DNA of 15,346 bases from an uncultured Prevotellaceae bacterium (GTDB taxonomy: Bacteria > Bacteroidota > Bacteroidia > Bacteroidales > Muribaculaceae). Location: NCBI GenBank assembly GCA_945645715.1, contig CALZFJ010000010.1:1-15346 (forward strand). The letters are read 5' to 3'. Below, in pieces: positions 5,631 through 11,737 of this stretch (position 1 is its first letter; every line of letters begins with the position of its first letter). The position numbers and the translations under genes were made by a program. The notes beneath the pieces are model-generated. The model searched no databases. It had not been told where the DNA came from and worked only from the letters and a program-made list of their open reading frames with translations.

Positions 5631-6815
5631 ATGTACAAACGTTCTGAATATCAACTGATTAAACGCCGCATTGAAGAGCCTCGAAAGTTCATTCAAATGG
5701 TTATGGGTCCTCGTCAAGTGGGCAAATCTACCGTTGTCAAGCAAGTGCTTAACGATGTAAATTTGCCATACCAATTTTTCTCAGCCGACAACGTTCCGGC
5801 ATCCGGCTCATCGTGGATTTCAAATTGCTGGGCTGCGATAAGAAGCCTCAAAGAAGCAAATCGATGGGACTGCGTAATACTCGTCATTGATGAGATTCAG
5901 AAAATAGCAAACTGGAGCGAAGTCGTGAAAATGGAATGGGATAAAGATTCATTTTTCGACTGCAACATTAAAGTTCTGCTTCTGGGCAGCAGCCGCGTGA
6001 TGCTCGAAAGAGGTCTTTCGGAATCTCTTGCCGGACGTTTTGAAGAAATTCGCATGAGCCACTGGAGTTTCAGCGAAATGCACGATTGCTTCGGCTTTTC
6101 TCTTGATCAATACATTTACTATGGCGGCTATCCAGGAGCTGCATCTCTAATTAATGATGATGACCGATTCAGTCAATATATTCAATCGGCTATTATTGAT
6201 GCATCTATCAACAAGGACATTCTTATCGACTCACCAATAAGCAAGCCTGCTTTACTTCGGCAGACCTTTGAACTCGGGGCAGCATATTCGGGAAAGCTAC
6301 TTTCTCTGAGCAAAATGGTAGGTTCGCTGCAAGATGCCGGCAACACTTCCACTCTTGCCGGATACCTGAACCTTCTTGAACAGAGTGGATTACTTTGCGG
6401 ATTACAAAAGTTCAGCATCGATTCAGCCCGACGCAAAGCAAGCATTCCAAAGCTGCAAGTTTTCAACAATGCCCTTAAAATGGTATTCAACCCACTATCA
6501 TTCCATCAAGCTGTTGCCGACCGCAAAGCCTGGGGGAATATTTTTGAATCGGGAATAGGAGCCTATCTTGCAAGCCAAGGTTTTTCACACCGTTTTGCAG
6601 TATATTACTGGCGTGAGCGTGACGATGAAGTAGATTTCATTTTGCAGAAAAAAGACAGTATCGTAGCAATTGAGGTCAAAAGCAATGCTGAAAAGAGAAC
6701 AGATGGCTTAGAGAAATTCAAATCTCTATTCTCGCCTCACACCGCTTTAATTGTGGGCGATGGCGGCATTCCAGCCTCCGATTTCCTCTCAATGCCTATT
6801 GCATCTCTTTTCTGA
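5631..6815 (+). CDS. AAA ATPase with DUF4143 domain (394 aa)
   Basis: The protein belongs to the AAA_14/DUF4143 ATPases, a patchily distributed bacterial and archaeal family of unknown function. Visible: Walker A GPRQVGKST (26-34), Walker B VILVIDEIQ (82-90), a sensor-like LLLGSSRVML, and the family hallmark SLAGRFEEIRMSHWSFSE. The C-terminal DUF4143 part starts around AWGNIFESGIGAYL and contains VDFIL ... IVAIEVKS, a layout like the PD-(D/E)xK nuclease fold. An ATG at 5607 would add eight residues (MHCVKCKA) but lies inside the leader repeats; MYKRSEYQLI at 5631 fits the family better. It is monocistronic, follows a pseudogene and has regulatory-looking repeats in its leader, which suggests an acquired gene. 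No partner is adjacent. Confidence 0.88.
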   Translation: MYKRSEYQLIKRRIEEPRKFIQMVMGPRQVGKSTVVKQVLNDVNLPYQFFSADNVPASGSSWISNCWAAIRSLKEANRWDCVILVIDEIQKIANWSEVVKMEWDKDSFFDCNIKVLLLGSSRVMLERGLSESLAGRFEEIRMSHWSFSEMHDCFGFSLDQYIYYGGYPGAASLINDDDRFSQYIQSAIIDASINKDILIDSPISKPALLRQTFELGAAYSGKLLSLSKMVGSLQDAGNTSTLAGYLNLLEQSGLLCGLQKFSIDSARRKASIPKLQVFNNALKMVFNPLSFHQAVADRKAWGNIFESGIGAYLASQGFSHRFAVYYWRERDDEVDFILQKKDSIVAIEVKSNAEKRTDGLEKFKSLFSPHTALIVGDGGIPASDFLSMPIASLF

Positions 6816-6830
6816 AATACGACAAAAAAA

Positions 6831-6859
6831 GGGGTGCGTTCCTGCTGAGAACGCACCCC
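6831..6859 (-). terminator. Terminator between the ATPase gene and fabD
   Basis: GGGGTGCGTT (6831-6840) pairs with AACGCACCCC (6850-6859), extended by C6841-G6849. On the minus strand it is followed by seven T, so it best fits the end of the fabD transcript, but it may also stop the ATPase RNA. Confidence 0.8.
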
Positions 6860-6918
6860 GCTACTATTTTAGATTGTAGATTAAGGTATATTTTGATGAA
6901 TGATTTTTTTGTGTAGCT

Positions 6919-6945
6919 CCGGTTTCAGTCATTCACCGAAACCGG
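6919..6945 (-). other. Second stem-loop just after fabD
   Basis: CCGGTTTC (6919-6926) and GAAACCGG (6938-6945) form a perfect 8-bp stem 17 nt beyond the fabD stop. It has no T-run; it could protect or trim the mRNA 3' end ahead of the main terminator. Confidence 0.45.
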
Positions 6946-6961
6946 GCTGTAATCTCGGCTT

Positions 6962-7840
6962 TTATTGCTTGCCCGAAGTTGCAACTGCAGGCGCAATCTT
7001 CTTCACAAGACCTTGAAGCACTGTGCCGGGACCAAGCTCAACCACCTCAGTGAGGCCATCGGCTTCCATGTTCTGTACAATCTGTGTCCACTTCACCGGT
7101 GCTGTGAGCTGTGCGATAAGGTTCTCCTTGATCTCAGCCGGGCAAGTGTGTGGCTTGGCATCAACATCTTGATATATGGGGCAAATCGGTGTCTTGAACT
7201 CTGTTGCATTGATTGCTGCCTCAAGCTCTTCCTTTGCAGGCTGCATAAGCGGCGAGTGGAATGCTCCTCCCACTTTCAGCTTCAATGCACGCTTTGCTCC
7301 TGCCTCAAGCATCTTGGGGCATGCTGCGTCGATTCCGGTTACTGTTCCCGAAATCACCACCTGACCCGGGCAGTTATAGTTGGCCGGTGCAACAATATCA
7401 TCAATCGATGCACAAATCTCCTCTACCTTCTCGTTAGGCAAGGCAAGCACTGCTGCCATTGTCGATGGTGTCACCTCACATGCCTTCTGCATAGCCATTG
7501 CACGGGTGGCAACTAGCTTCAAGCCCTCCTCAAATGAGAGCGCACCTGCTGCTACAAGTGCCGAGAACTCTCCAAGCGAGTGTCCGGCTACCATATCGGG
7601 CTTAAACTCCTCGCCAAGGGTCTTGGCAAGAATCACTGAGTGAAGAAAAATTGCCGGCTGCGTAACCTTTGTCTGCTTCAATTCCTCTTCGGTTCCTGCA
7701 AACATGATATCTGTGATGCGGAATCCGAGCACCTCGTTAGCTTTCTCAAACATCTCTTTTGCCAAGGCATTGTTCTCGTAGAGGTCCTTGCCCATACCTA
7801 CGAATTGTGCGCCTTGTCCGGGAAAAACAAATGCTTTCAT
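6962..7840 (-). CDS. fabD: Malonyl-CoA:ACP transacylase
   Basis: This enzyme moves malonyl from CoA to the acyl carrier protein, supplying the extender unit for fatty-acid synthesis in the cytoplasm. The 292 residues are normal for the family. Visible: N-terminal FVFPGQGAQ (4-12), the nucleophile S88 in GHSLGE (86-91), R113 in ATRAMAMQ, which binds the malonyl carboxylate, the catalytic H195 in GAFHSPLM (192-199), and the final VELGPGTVLQGLVKKI. No other fatty-acid gene is adjacent, so it is probably transcribed alone from the promoter at 7924-7931 and ended by the hairpin at 6831-6859. Confidence 0.97.
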   Translation of the reverse strand: MKAFVFPGQGAQFVGMGKDLYENNALAKEMFEKANEVLGFRITDIMFAGTEEELKQTKVTQPAIFLHSVILAKTLGEEFKPDMVAGHSLGEFSALVAAGALSFEEGLKLVATRAMAMQKACEVTPSTMAAVLALPNEKVEEICASIDDIVAPANYNCPGQVVISGTVTGIDAACPKMLEAGAKRALKLKVGGAFHSPLMQPAKEELEAAINATEFKTPICPIYQDVDAKPHTCPAEIKENLIAQLTAPVKWTQIVQNMEADGLTEVVELGPGTVLQGLVKKIAPAVATSGKQ

Positions 7841-7923
7841 AAATAGTGTAAATTATTTATTTCCAATTAATATATTTCTTCTTTCTTTCGCTGCACGCTG
7901 CTCTCTCCGAGCCTTATGCGCTG

Positions 7924-7931
7924 CAAAGTTA
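7924..7931 (-). promoter_or_regulatory. fabD: Promoter -7 box of fabD
   Basis: TAACTTTG followed by C on the minus strand, 84 nt before the start codon. A TTG (7954-7956 complement) 22 nt upstream may be the -33 element. Confidence 0.55.
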
Positions 7932-8166
7932 ATCATTATTTATCACATAGATGCAATATTTAAGGAAAAATTTCCGTAATTCTGCACAATCACCTCCCAA
8001 AGCCCTGCAAATCGCGGCTCAGTCGAAGAAAGGTGTGGGTTAATCGCGGCTCTCAGCTCGCAATCGGCATCGGCAGCATCAATAGCGCCAGCCTCGCCGC
8101 AAGCCTGAAGGCACACAGCAAGTAACCCACAATAATCGAAAAAACCTGATTGTGAAAACGTAGCCT
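7932..8166. other. Spacer between fabD and the kinase gene
   Basis: No gene is supported. It contains an 11-bp direct repeat AATCGCGGCTC (8010-8020 and 8042-8052), a distant inverted repeat TGTGGGTTA (8034-8042) with TAACCCACA (8123-8131), and CACAAT/ATTGTG (8128-8154) closing a loop with six T on the minus strand. The last one is a possible terminator of the kinase gene. Confidence 0.45.
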
Positions 8167-9003
8167 CTATTCGCCACTGTGATACTCCACCAGCCCCGGC
8201 ATCGAGCAGCGCACTATCTTCTTGATTTCAGCACCAAACTCTGCCGCAACCGCCTTCAGTATATCCTGATATATGCATGCTGTTGCTCCTACAAAGCTTA
8301 TTGGATAGCGCGTATATTCATATTGGCTGATATTTCTCTCAAAGAATCGCATTATCTCATTGTACACCAGGTCATAAACGTAGGGATTGTCGAGATGCTC
8401 CGACAAGAAAAACGAATATGTGCTCAGCGAGCGGTTTGGCGATGCATTCGTATATACCACATCCATGATGTCGTCAATCGTCACATGGTATTTCTCATAG
8501 AACTCTTCTCTTAGCTCTCGCGGTGCAATTTCCTTCATGCAGTCGCTCACAAAGAGCTTGCCAAGCGATGCACCGCTACCCTCATCACCAAGTATGAATC
8601 CGAGCGAACGCACATTCTTCTCTATATCCGTGCCATTATACAGGCACGAGTTGCTTCCTGTGCCGATGATGCACGCCAGCCCCGGCTCATTTATCAGCAA
8701 TCCGCGTGCAGCCCCGAGCAAGTCGCTCTCCACCGTCACCGGAGTCTTGAATTGCGCCACAAGCGATGCACCCACTATCTTCTTCTTCTCTGCGCTCGTA
8801 CAGCCGGCTCCATAGAAATACACATGCTCCCACCGACGCTTGAAGAAAGCCTCCGGGAGCTCCAAGCGAATACTGTGGCTTATTTCCCTCCTCGACTGGA
8901 AAAAAGGATTCAAGCCCTCCGTAAAGGCATGCTCCACTATTGTGGCACCTTCCACAAGTGCCCACTCTGTTCGCGTAGAGCTACTTTCTGCTATAATCTT
9001 CAT
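8167..9003 (-). CDS. BadF/BadG-family ATPase, probable N-acetylglucosamine or glucosamine kinase
   Basis: The 278-residue protein has the ASKHA sugar-kinase layout: an N-terminal phosphate-binding turn IIAESSSTRTEW (3-14), a motif FYGAGCTS, the second phosphate loop IIGTGSNSCLYNG, the adenosine-side motif LGDEGSGASLGK, and a late SFVGATACIYQDIL. In Bacteroidetes such proteins are usually annotated as GlcNAc or glucosamine kinases that phosphorylate the sugar with ATP; this substrate is inferred from the family. The phosphate-1 turn normally reads D-x-G-x-T-x-T; here it begins with E and the glycine positions are serines. The promoter at 9077-9108 gives a leader of about 70 nt. The gene stands alone. 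Confidence 0.85.
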   Translation of the reverse strand: MKIIAESSSTRTEWALVEGATIVEHAFTEGLNPFFQSRREISHSIRLELPEAFFKRRWEHVYFYGAGCTSAEKKKIVGASLVAQFKTPVTVESDLLGAARGLLINEPGLACIIGTGSNSCLYNGTDIEKNVRSLGFILGDEGSGASLGKLFVSDCMKEIAPRELREEFYEKYHVTIDDIMDVVYTNASPNRSLSTYSFFLSEHLDNPYVYDLVYNEIMRFFERNISQYEYTRYPISFVGATACIYQDILKAVAAEFGAEIKKIVRCSMPGLVEYHSGE

Positions 9004-9076
9004 CGGCGCAAACTATTGTTAGTTTATTAGACAGTGTTTATGCGTTTCAATTAACCGCTTACGATTAAATCACACA

Positions 9077-9108
9077 CAAAAGTAATTCATTTAATCTTTA
9101 TTTGCAAA
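9077..9108 (-). promoter_or_regulatory. Promoter of the sugar kinase gene
   Basis: TTTG (9105-9108 complement), 20 nt, then TACTTTTG (9077-9084 complement): a full match to the Bacteroidetes consensus. Confidence 0.7.
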
Positions 9109-9144
9109 AAAATCGTCCTAAAAAAGCAACGACCTATTTGCCAT

Positions 9145-9164
9145 TTATGTTGTTTTATGTTGTT
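9145..9164 (+). repeat. Tandem pair of a 10-bp unit
   Basis: TTATGTTGTT is repeated twice head to tail without a break. One helical turn per unit would suit a protein-binding site; nothing more can be said. Confidence 0.6.
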
Positions 9165-9269
9165 CACACAGTCCGCCCACCGGCTGTGTTATGATTTGTT
9201 ATTACGCGCATTGCCAATGAATATTAGGCGTCATCTTGACAATGCGCGCCCCAACAGTCTGACTCTGCC

Positions 9270-9308
9270 TGTTGCACTTTTCCCACATGCAACATTCAGC
9301 CGGGAAAA
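9270..9308 (+). other. Possible H-type pseudoknot
   Basis: Stem 1 is TGTTGCA (9270-9276) with TGCAACA (9288-9294); stem 2 is TTTTCCC (9278-9284) with GGGAAAA (9302-9308). Their order gives a classic H-type topology with linkers of 1, 3 and 7 nt, which is sterically reasonable on the plus strand and poor on the minus strand. Alternative simple hairpins compete with it (9252-9274 and 9302-9312). Confidence 0.4.
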
Positions 9309-9606
9309 TCCCTTCTGATAGCAGAGCGACGGTCATTATCTTTTCAATGCTACACACACCTTGTGTCTGTTTCATTGCAAATAGATTTCTACAGTCAAGC
9401 AGATGGTAGCATTTAATGTGTAAATCGTCTTGATTTCGCCTCGCAATGCGAAATCACAAAATAGAGTGCTTCAAAGTCGCTTTATAGAAATGTGTCGATA
9501 ATAAATGTTTTAGTTTATGTTAACCCTATTCTGCGCCAAAGGAGCATAATACCCAAGAGATTTGCATCTCTTTTGAATAAATAACTATTTATTCCACAAT
9601 TTTCTG

Positions 9607-9639
9607 CAAATATATAATAAAATTTCGCATAGGCGCAAG
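9607..9639 (-). promoter_or_regulatory. Orphan leftward promoter at repeat copy 1
   Basis: CTTG (9636-9639 complement, inside the repeat), 21 nt, then TATATTTG (9607-9614 complement) followed by C. It has the same geometry as the promoter of the PIN operon at repeat copy 2 but no ORF follows downstream. Confidence 0.5.
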
Positions 9640-9696
9640 TATTAACACACTTTAACCCTACCCGCCTTCCACCCCCGGAATATCAGTGGATAATCC
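9636..9696 (+). repeat. 61-bp direct repeat, copy 1
   Basis: Copy 1 starts CAAGTATTAACACACTTTAA and ends AGTGGATAATCC. It matches copy 2 (10507-10568) except for one missing T. Together they bracket the PIN toxin-antitoxin operon. Each left end carries the -33 element of a minus-strand promoter. Confidence 0.9.
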
Positions 9697-9720
9697 TCAA
9701 TTTTTGTGTATTTTTTCGTC

Positions 9721-9739
9721 GCAAGAAAATCTTTCTTGC
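9721..9739 (-). terminator. Stem-loop after the PIN toxin gene
   Basis: GCAAGAAA and TTTCTTGC form a perfect 8-bp stem with a 3-nt loop, 34 nt after the stop of the PIN gene. On the minus strand it is followed by A-rich rather than T-rich sequence, so it is a weak terminator candidate. Confidence 0.35.
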
Positions 9740-9772
9740 AGATTCTTAAAACTTTGTCCAAAAATCAGTATA

Positions 9773-10201
9773 TCAATTTCGTGAATCAAGAAAAGCCTGT
9801 GGTGTTCTTACCAATATGCGGCTACCCACAAAATCTTTATCATTTATGGTCAATATCACATCGGCAGCACATTTGCATGCACACTGGTATTGAAATCCGT
9901 CTTCTATATCAATAAAATCGACATTTTCAAGTGCCAAGCATAAAGATGAATTATCTAAATCTACAATATTGACCTTTGCAAGCACACACTTCAGCAAAGA
10001 TCTAAGCAATGTATTCTTATCGGGATTAAAGATTCCTTTCTTTCTGAAATACGCATCAAGAAGATACGACAATGTATAAATCGAACTGCTCGATGCCACA
10101 AATTCGCAATCTCGGAGCGCGAAAATCTTTCCAATCGTCTCTGAGTAGGTCCTTCTTTCAAGGTATTCTACCAGTATATTTGTATCACAAAATACAATCA
10201 T
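9773..10201 (-). CDS. PIN-domain toxin (VapC-like)
   Basis: A 142-residue PIN protein, probably an Mg-dependent ribonuclease that acts as the toxin of a type II pair. Visible: MIVFCDTNILVEYL with the first acidic D6, a central helix SSSSIYTLSYLLDAYF, then FIDIEDGFQYQCACKCAADVI with acidic residues D98-D101, and ILTINDKDF (N120, D121, D124), closing with RTPQAFL. The second acidic site of classical VapC (E in the helix) is not evident here, which is common in this PIN subgroup that pairs with small RHH-like antitoxins. Its ATG overlaps the antitoxin stop by 4 nt (ATGA), indicating translational coupling. The RNA target is unknown. Confidence 0.85.
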   Translation of the reverse strand: MIVFCDTNILVEYLERRTYSETIGKIFALRDCEFVASSSSIYTLSYLLDAYFRKKGIFNPDKNTLLRSLLKCVLAKVNIVDLDNSSLCLALENVDFIDIEDGFQYQCACKCAADVILTINDKDFVGSRILVRTPQAFLDSRN

Positions 10202-10455
10202 AACCCGTATTTATCAGCAAGAGCCTCATCGCGATGCGACATCAAATCACCATCTATTATTCCCTGCAAATCCTCAAAATTCATGTTTTTATCAATGAGT
10301 GACAGCAGTCTTTCTTTCTCTGTTATTGCAACATGGTGCTTTTTCAACAGTTTCTGCAAATAATGCTCAACTAAAGCGCTCAGACTGATATTACGACTTT
10401 TCGCAAAATTTTCAGCCTCATTATAAATATCTTGAGAAATAACTATCGAGTTCAT
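10198..10455 (-). CDS. RHH-like antitoxin (DUF6364-type) of the PIN toxin
   Basis: The 85-residue protein starting MNSIVISQDIYNEAENFAKS has a short N-terminal strand followed by two helices (residues 8-20 and 24-37), the outline of a ribbon-helix-helix DNA-binding domain. The C-terminal part (EKERLLSLIDKNMNFEDLQG to the end) is acidic-helical and likely wraps the toxin. The open frame extends to 10509, but the promoter at 10478-10510 would put the RNA start after that codon, so 10455 was chosen. It precedes the toxin and overlaps it by 4 nt. As in other type II systems it probably represses its own operon; repeat copy 2 lies directly upstream. Confidence 0.8.
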   Translation of the reverse strand: MNSIVISQDIYNEAENFAKSRNISLSALVEHYLQKLLKKHHVAITEKERLLSLIDKNMNFEDLQGIIDGDLMSHRDEALADKYGL

Positions 10456-10477
10456 AATATTCGACCTAATTTTTTTA

Positions 10478-10510
10478 CAAAGATAACGCAGTATTTCACC
10501 TTCGCACAAG
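10478..10510 (-). promoter_or_regulatory. Promoter of the PIN toxin-antitoxin operon
   Basis: CTTG (10507-10510 complement), 21 nt, then TATCTTTG (10478-10485 complement). The -33 element is the first four bases of repeat copy 2. Confidence 0.6.
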
Positions 10511-10568
10511 TATTAACACACTTTAACCCTTACCCGCCTTCCACCCCCGGAATATCAGTGGATAATCC
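10507..10568 (+). repeat. 62-bp direct repeat, copy 2
   Basis: Same sequence as copy 1 with one extra T; the two are 871 bp apart start to start and in the same orientation. The repeat includes a short palindrome GGATAATCC at its end and TCCAC/GTGGA arms inside. Confidence 0.9.
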
Positions 10569-10586
10569 ACACATATTCCTCCCTGT

Positions 10587-10626
10587 CGAGGTCGTAAACT
10601 TTTCTACGGCAGTTTACTGCACCTCG
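10587..10626 (-). terminator. Two-part stem-loop after higA
   Basis: CGAGGT/ACCTCG (10587-10592 and 10621-10626) encloses GTAAACT/AGTTTAC (10594-10600 and 10611-10617). It lies 37 nt beyond the higA stop. No T-run follows, so it may be a processing or stability hairpin instead. Confidence 0.45.
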
Positions 10627-10662
10627 CTCAATTCAATTACCTAATTTGCGATGAAAAACACA

Positions 10663-10983
10663 TCAAATAGCAGCAGAGGTGCGCAATGCACTTTCTCGCA
10701 CGGCTTCAAGGCGGGCTGCAAACTTCTTATCCATTCTTGCCACCTGCATGTTATAGTCGAGCTGCATTCGCATCAACAATCCGGCACTGACTCCCATTGC
10801 AGCTTCAAACAGCATCGCAGTGGTAGCCGTTAGCGATCGCCTACTATTCAATATATCATTAAGTGCAGTATAAGGAATCCCCATCTGCTCTGCAAGCGAT
10901 TTTTGAATCAATCCGCGACTTTCTACCTCGTCCTTCAGCAACTCACCGGGATGTATCGCCCTCTGACAAACATAGTTTCCCAT
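10663..10983 (-). CDS. higA: HigA-type antitoxin, XRE-family HTH
   Basis: The 106-residue protein starting MGNYVCQRAIHPGELLKDEV has the hallmark HPGE..L.....S.GLIQ.SLA..MGI of HigA antitoxins. The helix-turn-helix spans about residues 25-55 (LIQKSLAEQMGIPYTALNDILNSRRSLT). The tail after residue 75 (QLDYNMQVARMDKKFAARLE) fits the family's helical C-terminus. An upstream in-frame ATG at 11016 would overlap the toxin gene and add residues outside the family, so 10983 was chosen. It lies 7 nt after higB, in the usual toxin-first order, and likely neutralises HigB and represses the operon. Confidence 0.9.
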   Translation of the reverse strand: MGNYVCQRAIHPGELLKDEVESRGLIQKSLAEQMGIPYTALNDILNSRRSLTATTAMLFEAAMGVSAGLLMRMQLDYNMQVARMDKKFAARLEAVRESALRTSAAI

Positions 10984-10990
10984 AATCAAA

Positions 10991-11308
10991 TCAATTATAA
11001 TGGTTCGACAATTCAAGTATATTACAAATTGTTACGAGCGTTTCGCCCATAAATTGTTTCACAGTAAACTCAATGCGATATTGATCGTTTACCCTAATCG
11101 AAGATATTCCTACCTTGTCGCCTTTCAACACTTCATAATGAAGTGACTTCAATGGGAATAATTCTTCAATCCCTACGGCTCTTTCAAGTGTCTTAATGCG
11201 CAATTGGTATCGCGAGACTATATGTGGCTGAAAACGATACTTCTTATCCGATGTCCTGCCACATTCATATAATTCTCGCAGGTATTCTTTAGCAAAACTA
11301 ATTACCAT
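10991..11308 (-). CDS. higB: HigB/RelE-type toxin
   Basis: The 105-residue protein shows the RelE/HigB fold signature: KTLERAVGIEELFPLKSLHYEVLKG in the centre, then ISSIRVNDQYRIEFTV (68-83), the strand that carries the catalytic basic residues in HigB ribonucleases, and a last strand LVTICNILELSNHYN. HigB toxins cleave mRNA at the ribosome; this activity is assumed from the family. It is the first gene of the higBA operon, with a promoter at 11336-11367 and a short leader. It runs in the same direction as the PIN pair downstream. Confidence 0.88.
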   Translation of the reverse strand: MVISFAKEYLRELYECGRTSDKKYRFQPHIVSRYQLRIKTLERAVGIEELFPLKSLHYEVLKGDKVGISSIRVNDQYRIEFTVKQFMGETLVTICNILELSNHYN

Positions 11309-11335
11309 AACTCATTGTAATAAAAAATTTTGTTG

Positions 11336-11367
11336 CAAATATAGCAAAAAATCCGCAAATCCACAAT
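11336..11367 (-). promoter_or_regulatory. Promoter of higBA
   Basis: ATTG (11364-11367 complement), 20 nt, then TATATTTG (11336-11343 complement) followed by C. The -33 element lies in a 24-bp sequence shared with 9692-9715. Confidence 0.6.
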
Positions 11368-11470
11368 TTTTGTGTATTTTTCATCACAAAAAACTCAGTG
11401 GAGGCTGTGTGAGGAAACAAAATTTGTGAAATTCGGGGGATTCGTGTTCAAGAAAAAATTCTGCGGATTC

Positions 11471-11541
11471 CGTGGATTCTGCGTGAGGCATCGTGAGGCA
11501 GCGCGGAGGCGGCGTGGATTCTGCGTGAGGCATCGTGAGGC
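11471..11541 (+). repeat. 29-bp GC-rich unit repeated with a 42-bp period
   Basis: The unit beginning CGTGGATTCTGCGTGAGGCA is present at 11471-11499 and 11513-11541, identical over 29 bp. Within it the phrase CGTGAGGC recurs. Base composition differs sharply from the AT-rich surroundings. Confidence 0.8.
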
Positions 11542-11737
11542 GGCGTGGTGACATAAAAACGGGGGGCACGATTTCTCATCGCGCCACCCCGCATCATCAC
11601 AAATTATTGTTAAGAAACTGTTGTTTTTTTCAGTTCATATCCATTGGCTTTGGCTGAAAGCCTCGCCAATTGCGGTAAGTGCTTTGGAGCAAAGAGGTTT
11701 CTCTTACCTCTTACACCTTACCTCTTACCTTTCATTC

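Larger units (their letters stand above)
9109..9635. ncRNA. Hairpin-dense gene-free stretch, candidate structured RNA
   Basis: No ORF of substance is present on either strand. The stretch is packed with perfect stems: ACACAG/CTGTGT (9166-9189), CGCGCATTG/CAATGCGCG (9205-9248), CAACAG/CTGTTG (9252-9274), TGTTGCA/TGCAACA (9270-9294), TTTTCCC/GGGAAAA (9278-9308), AATGCTAC/GTAGCATT (9346-9413), a 9-bp stem TGATTTCGC/GCGAAATCA (9431-9456), AAGAGA/TCTCTT (9555-9572) and GAATAAATA/TATTTATTC (9575-9594). No tmRNA, RNase P, SRP or known riboswitch signature was recognised. A minus-strand promoter at 9607-9639 points into it. Strand and transcript ends are unknown. Confidence 0.4.
11309..11737. other. 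Gene-free region with repeats between higBA and the secreted-protein gene
   Basis: It holds the higBA promoter, a GC-rich repeat (11471-11541), an imperfect GC hairpin around 11561-11590 (GGGG with CCCC), a 6-bp hairpin GGCTTT/AAAGCC (11646-11662), a 7-bp hairpin AAGAGGT/ACCTCTT (11692-11712) and short tandem CTCTTACC-like units at 11701-11730. The last hairpins probably end the secreted-protein transcript. The open frame 11384-11569 on the minus strand is repeat-derived. Confidence 0.55.

Noticed and set aside
6965..7516. 183-aa plus-strand open frame opposite fabD
   Set aside because: It is a cysteine-rich antisense shadow of a clear fabD gene.
9109..9635. tmRNA, RNase P RNA, SRP RNA, hammerhead ribozyme or a known riboswitch
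   Set aside because: None of the landmark sequences was found (tag-peptide end, T-arm of tmRNA, GAGGAAAGTCC of RNase P, CTGATGA core); only generic hairpins are present.
9706..9915. 69-aa plus-strand open frame
   Set aside because: It starts in promoter-like AT-rich DNA and overlaps the end of the PIN toxin on the other strand.
9773..10201. Catalytically dead PIN toxin because the second acidic residue is missing
   Set aside because: Related PIN proteins with this type of antitoxin also lack the canonical Glu there, and the other acidic positions are present.
9636..10568. Insertion sequence or transposon
   Set aside because: The repeats are direct, no transposase or integrase is encoded between or near them, and no terminal inverted repeats with target duplication were seen.
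11471..11541. CRISPR array
   Set aside because: There are only two copies of a 29-bp unit with a 13-bp gap, far too short for spacers, and no cas gene is present.
11384..11569. 61-aa minus-strand open frame
   Set aside because: Its sequence is made by the 29-bp repeat (LTMPHAEST twice) and has no promoter or start context.
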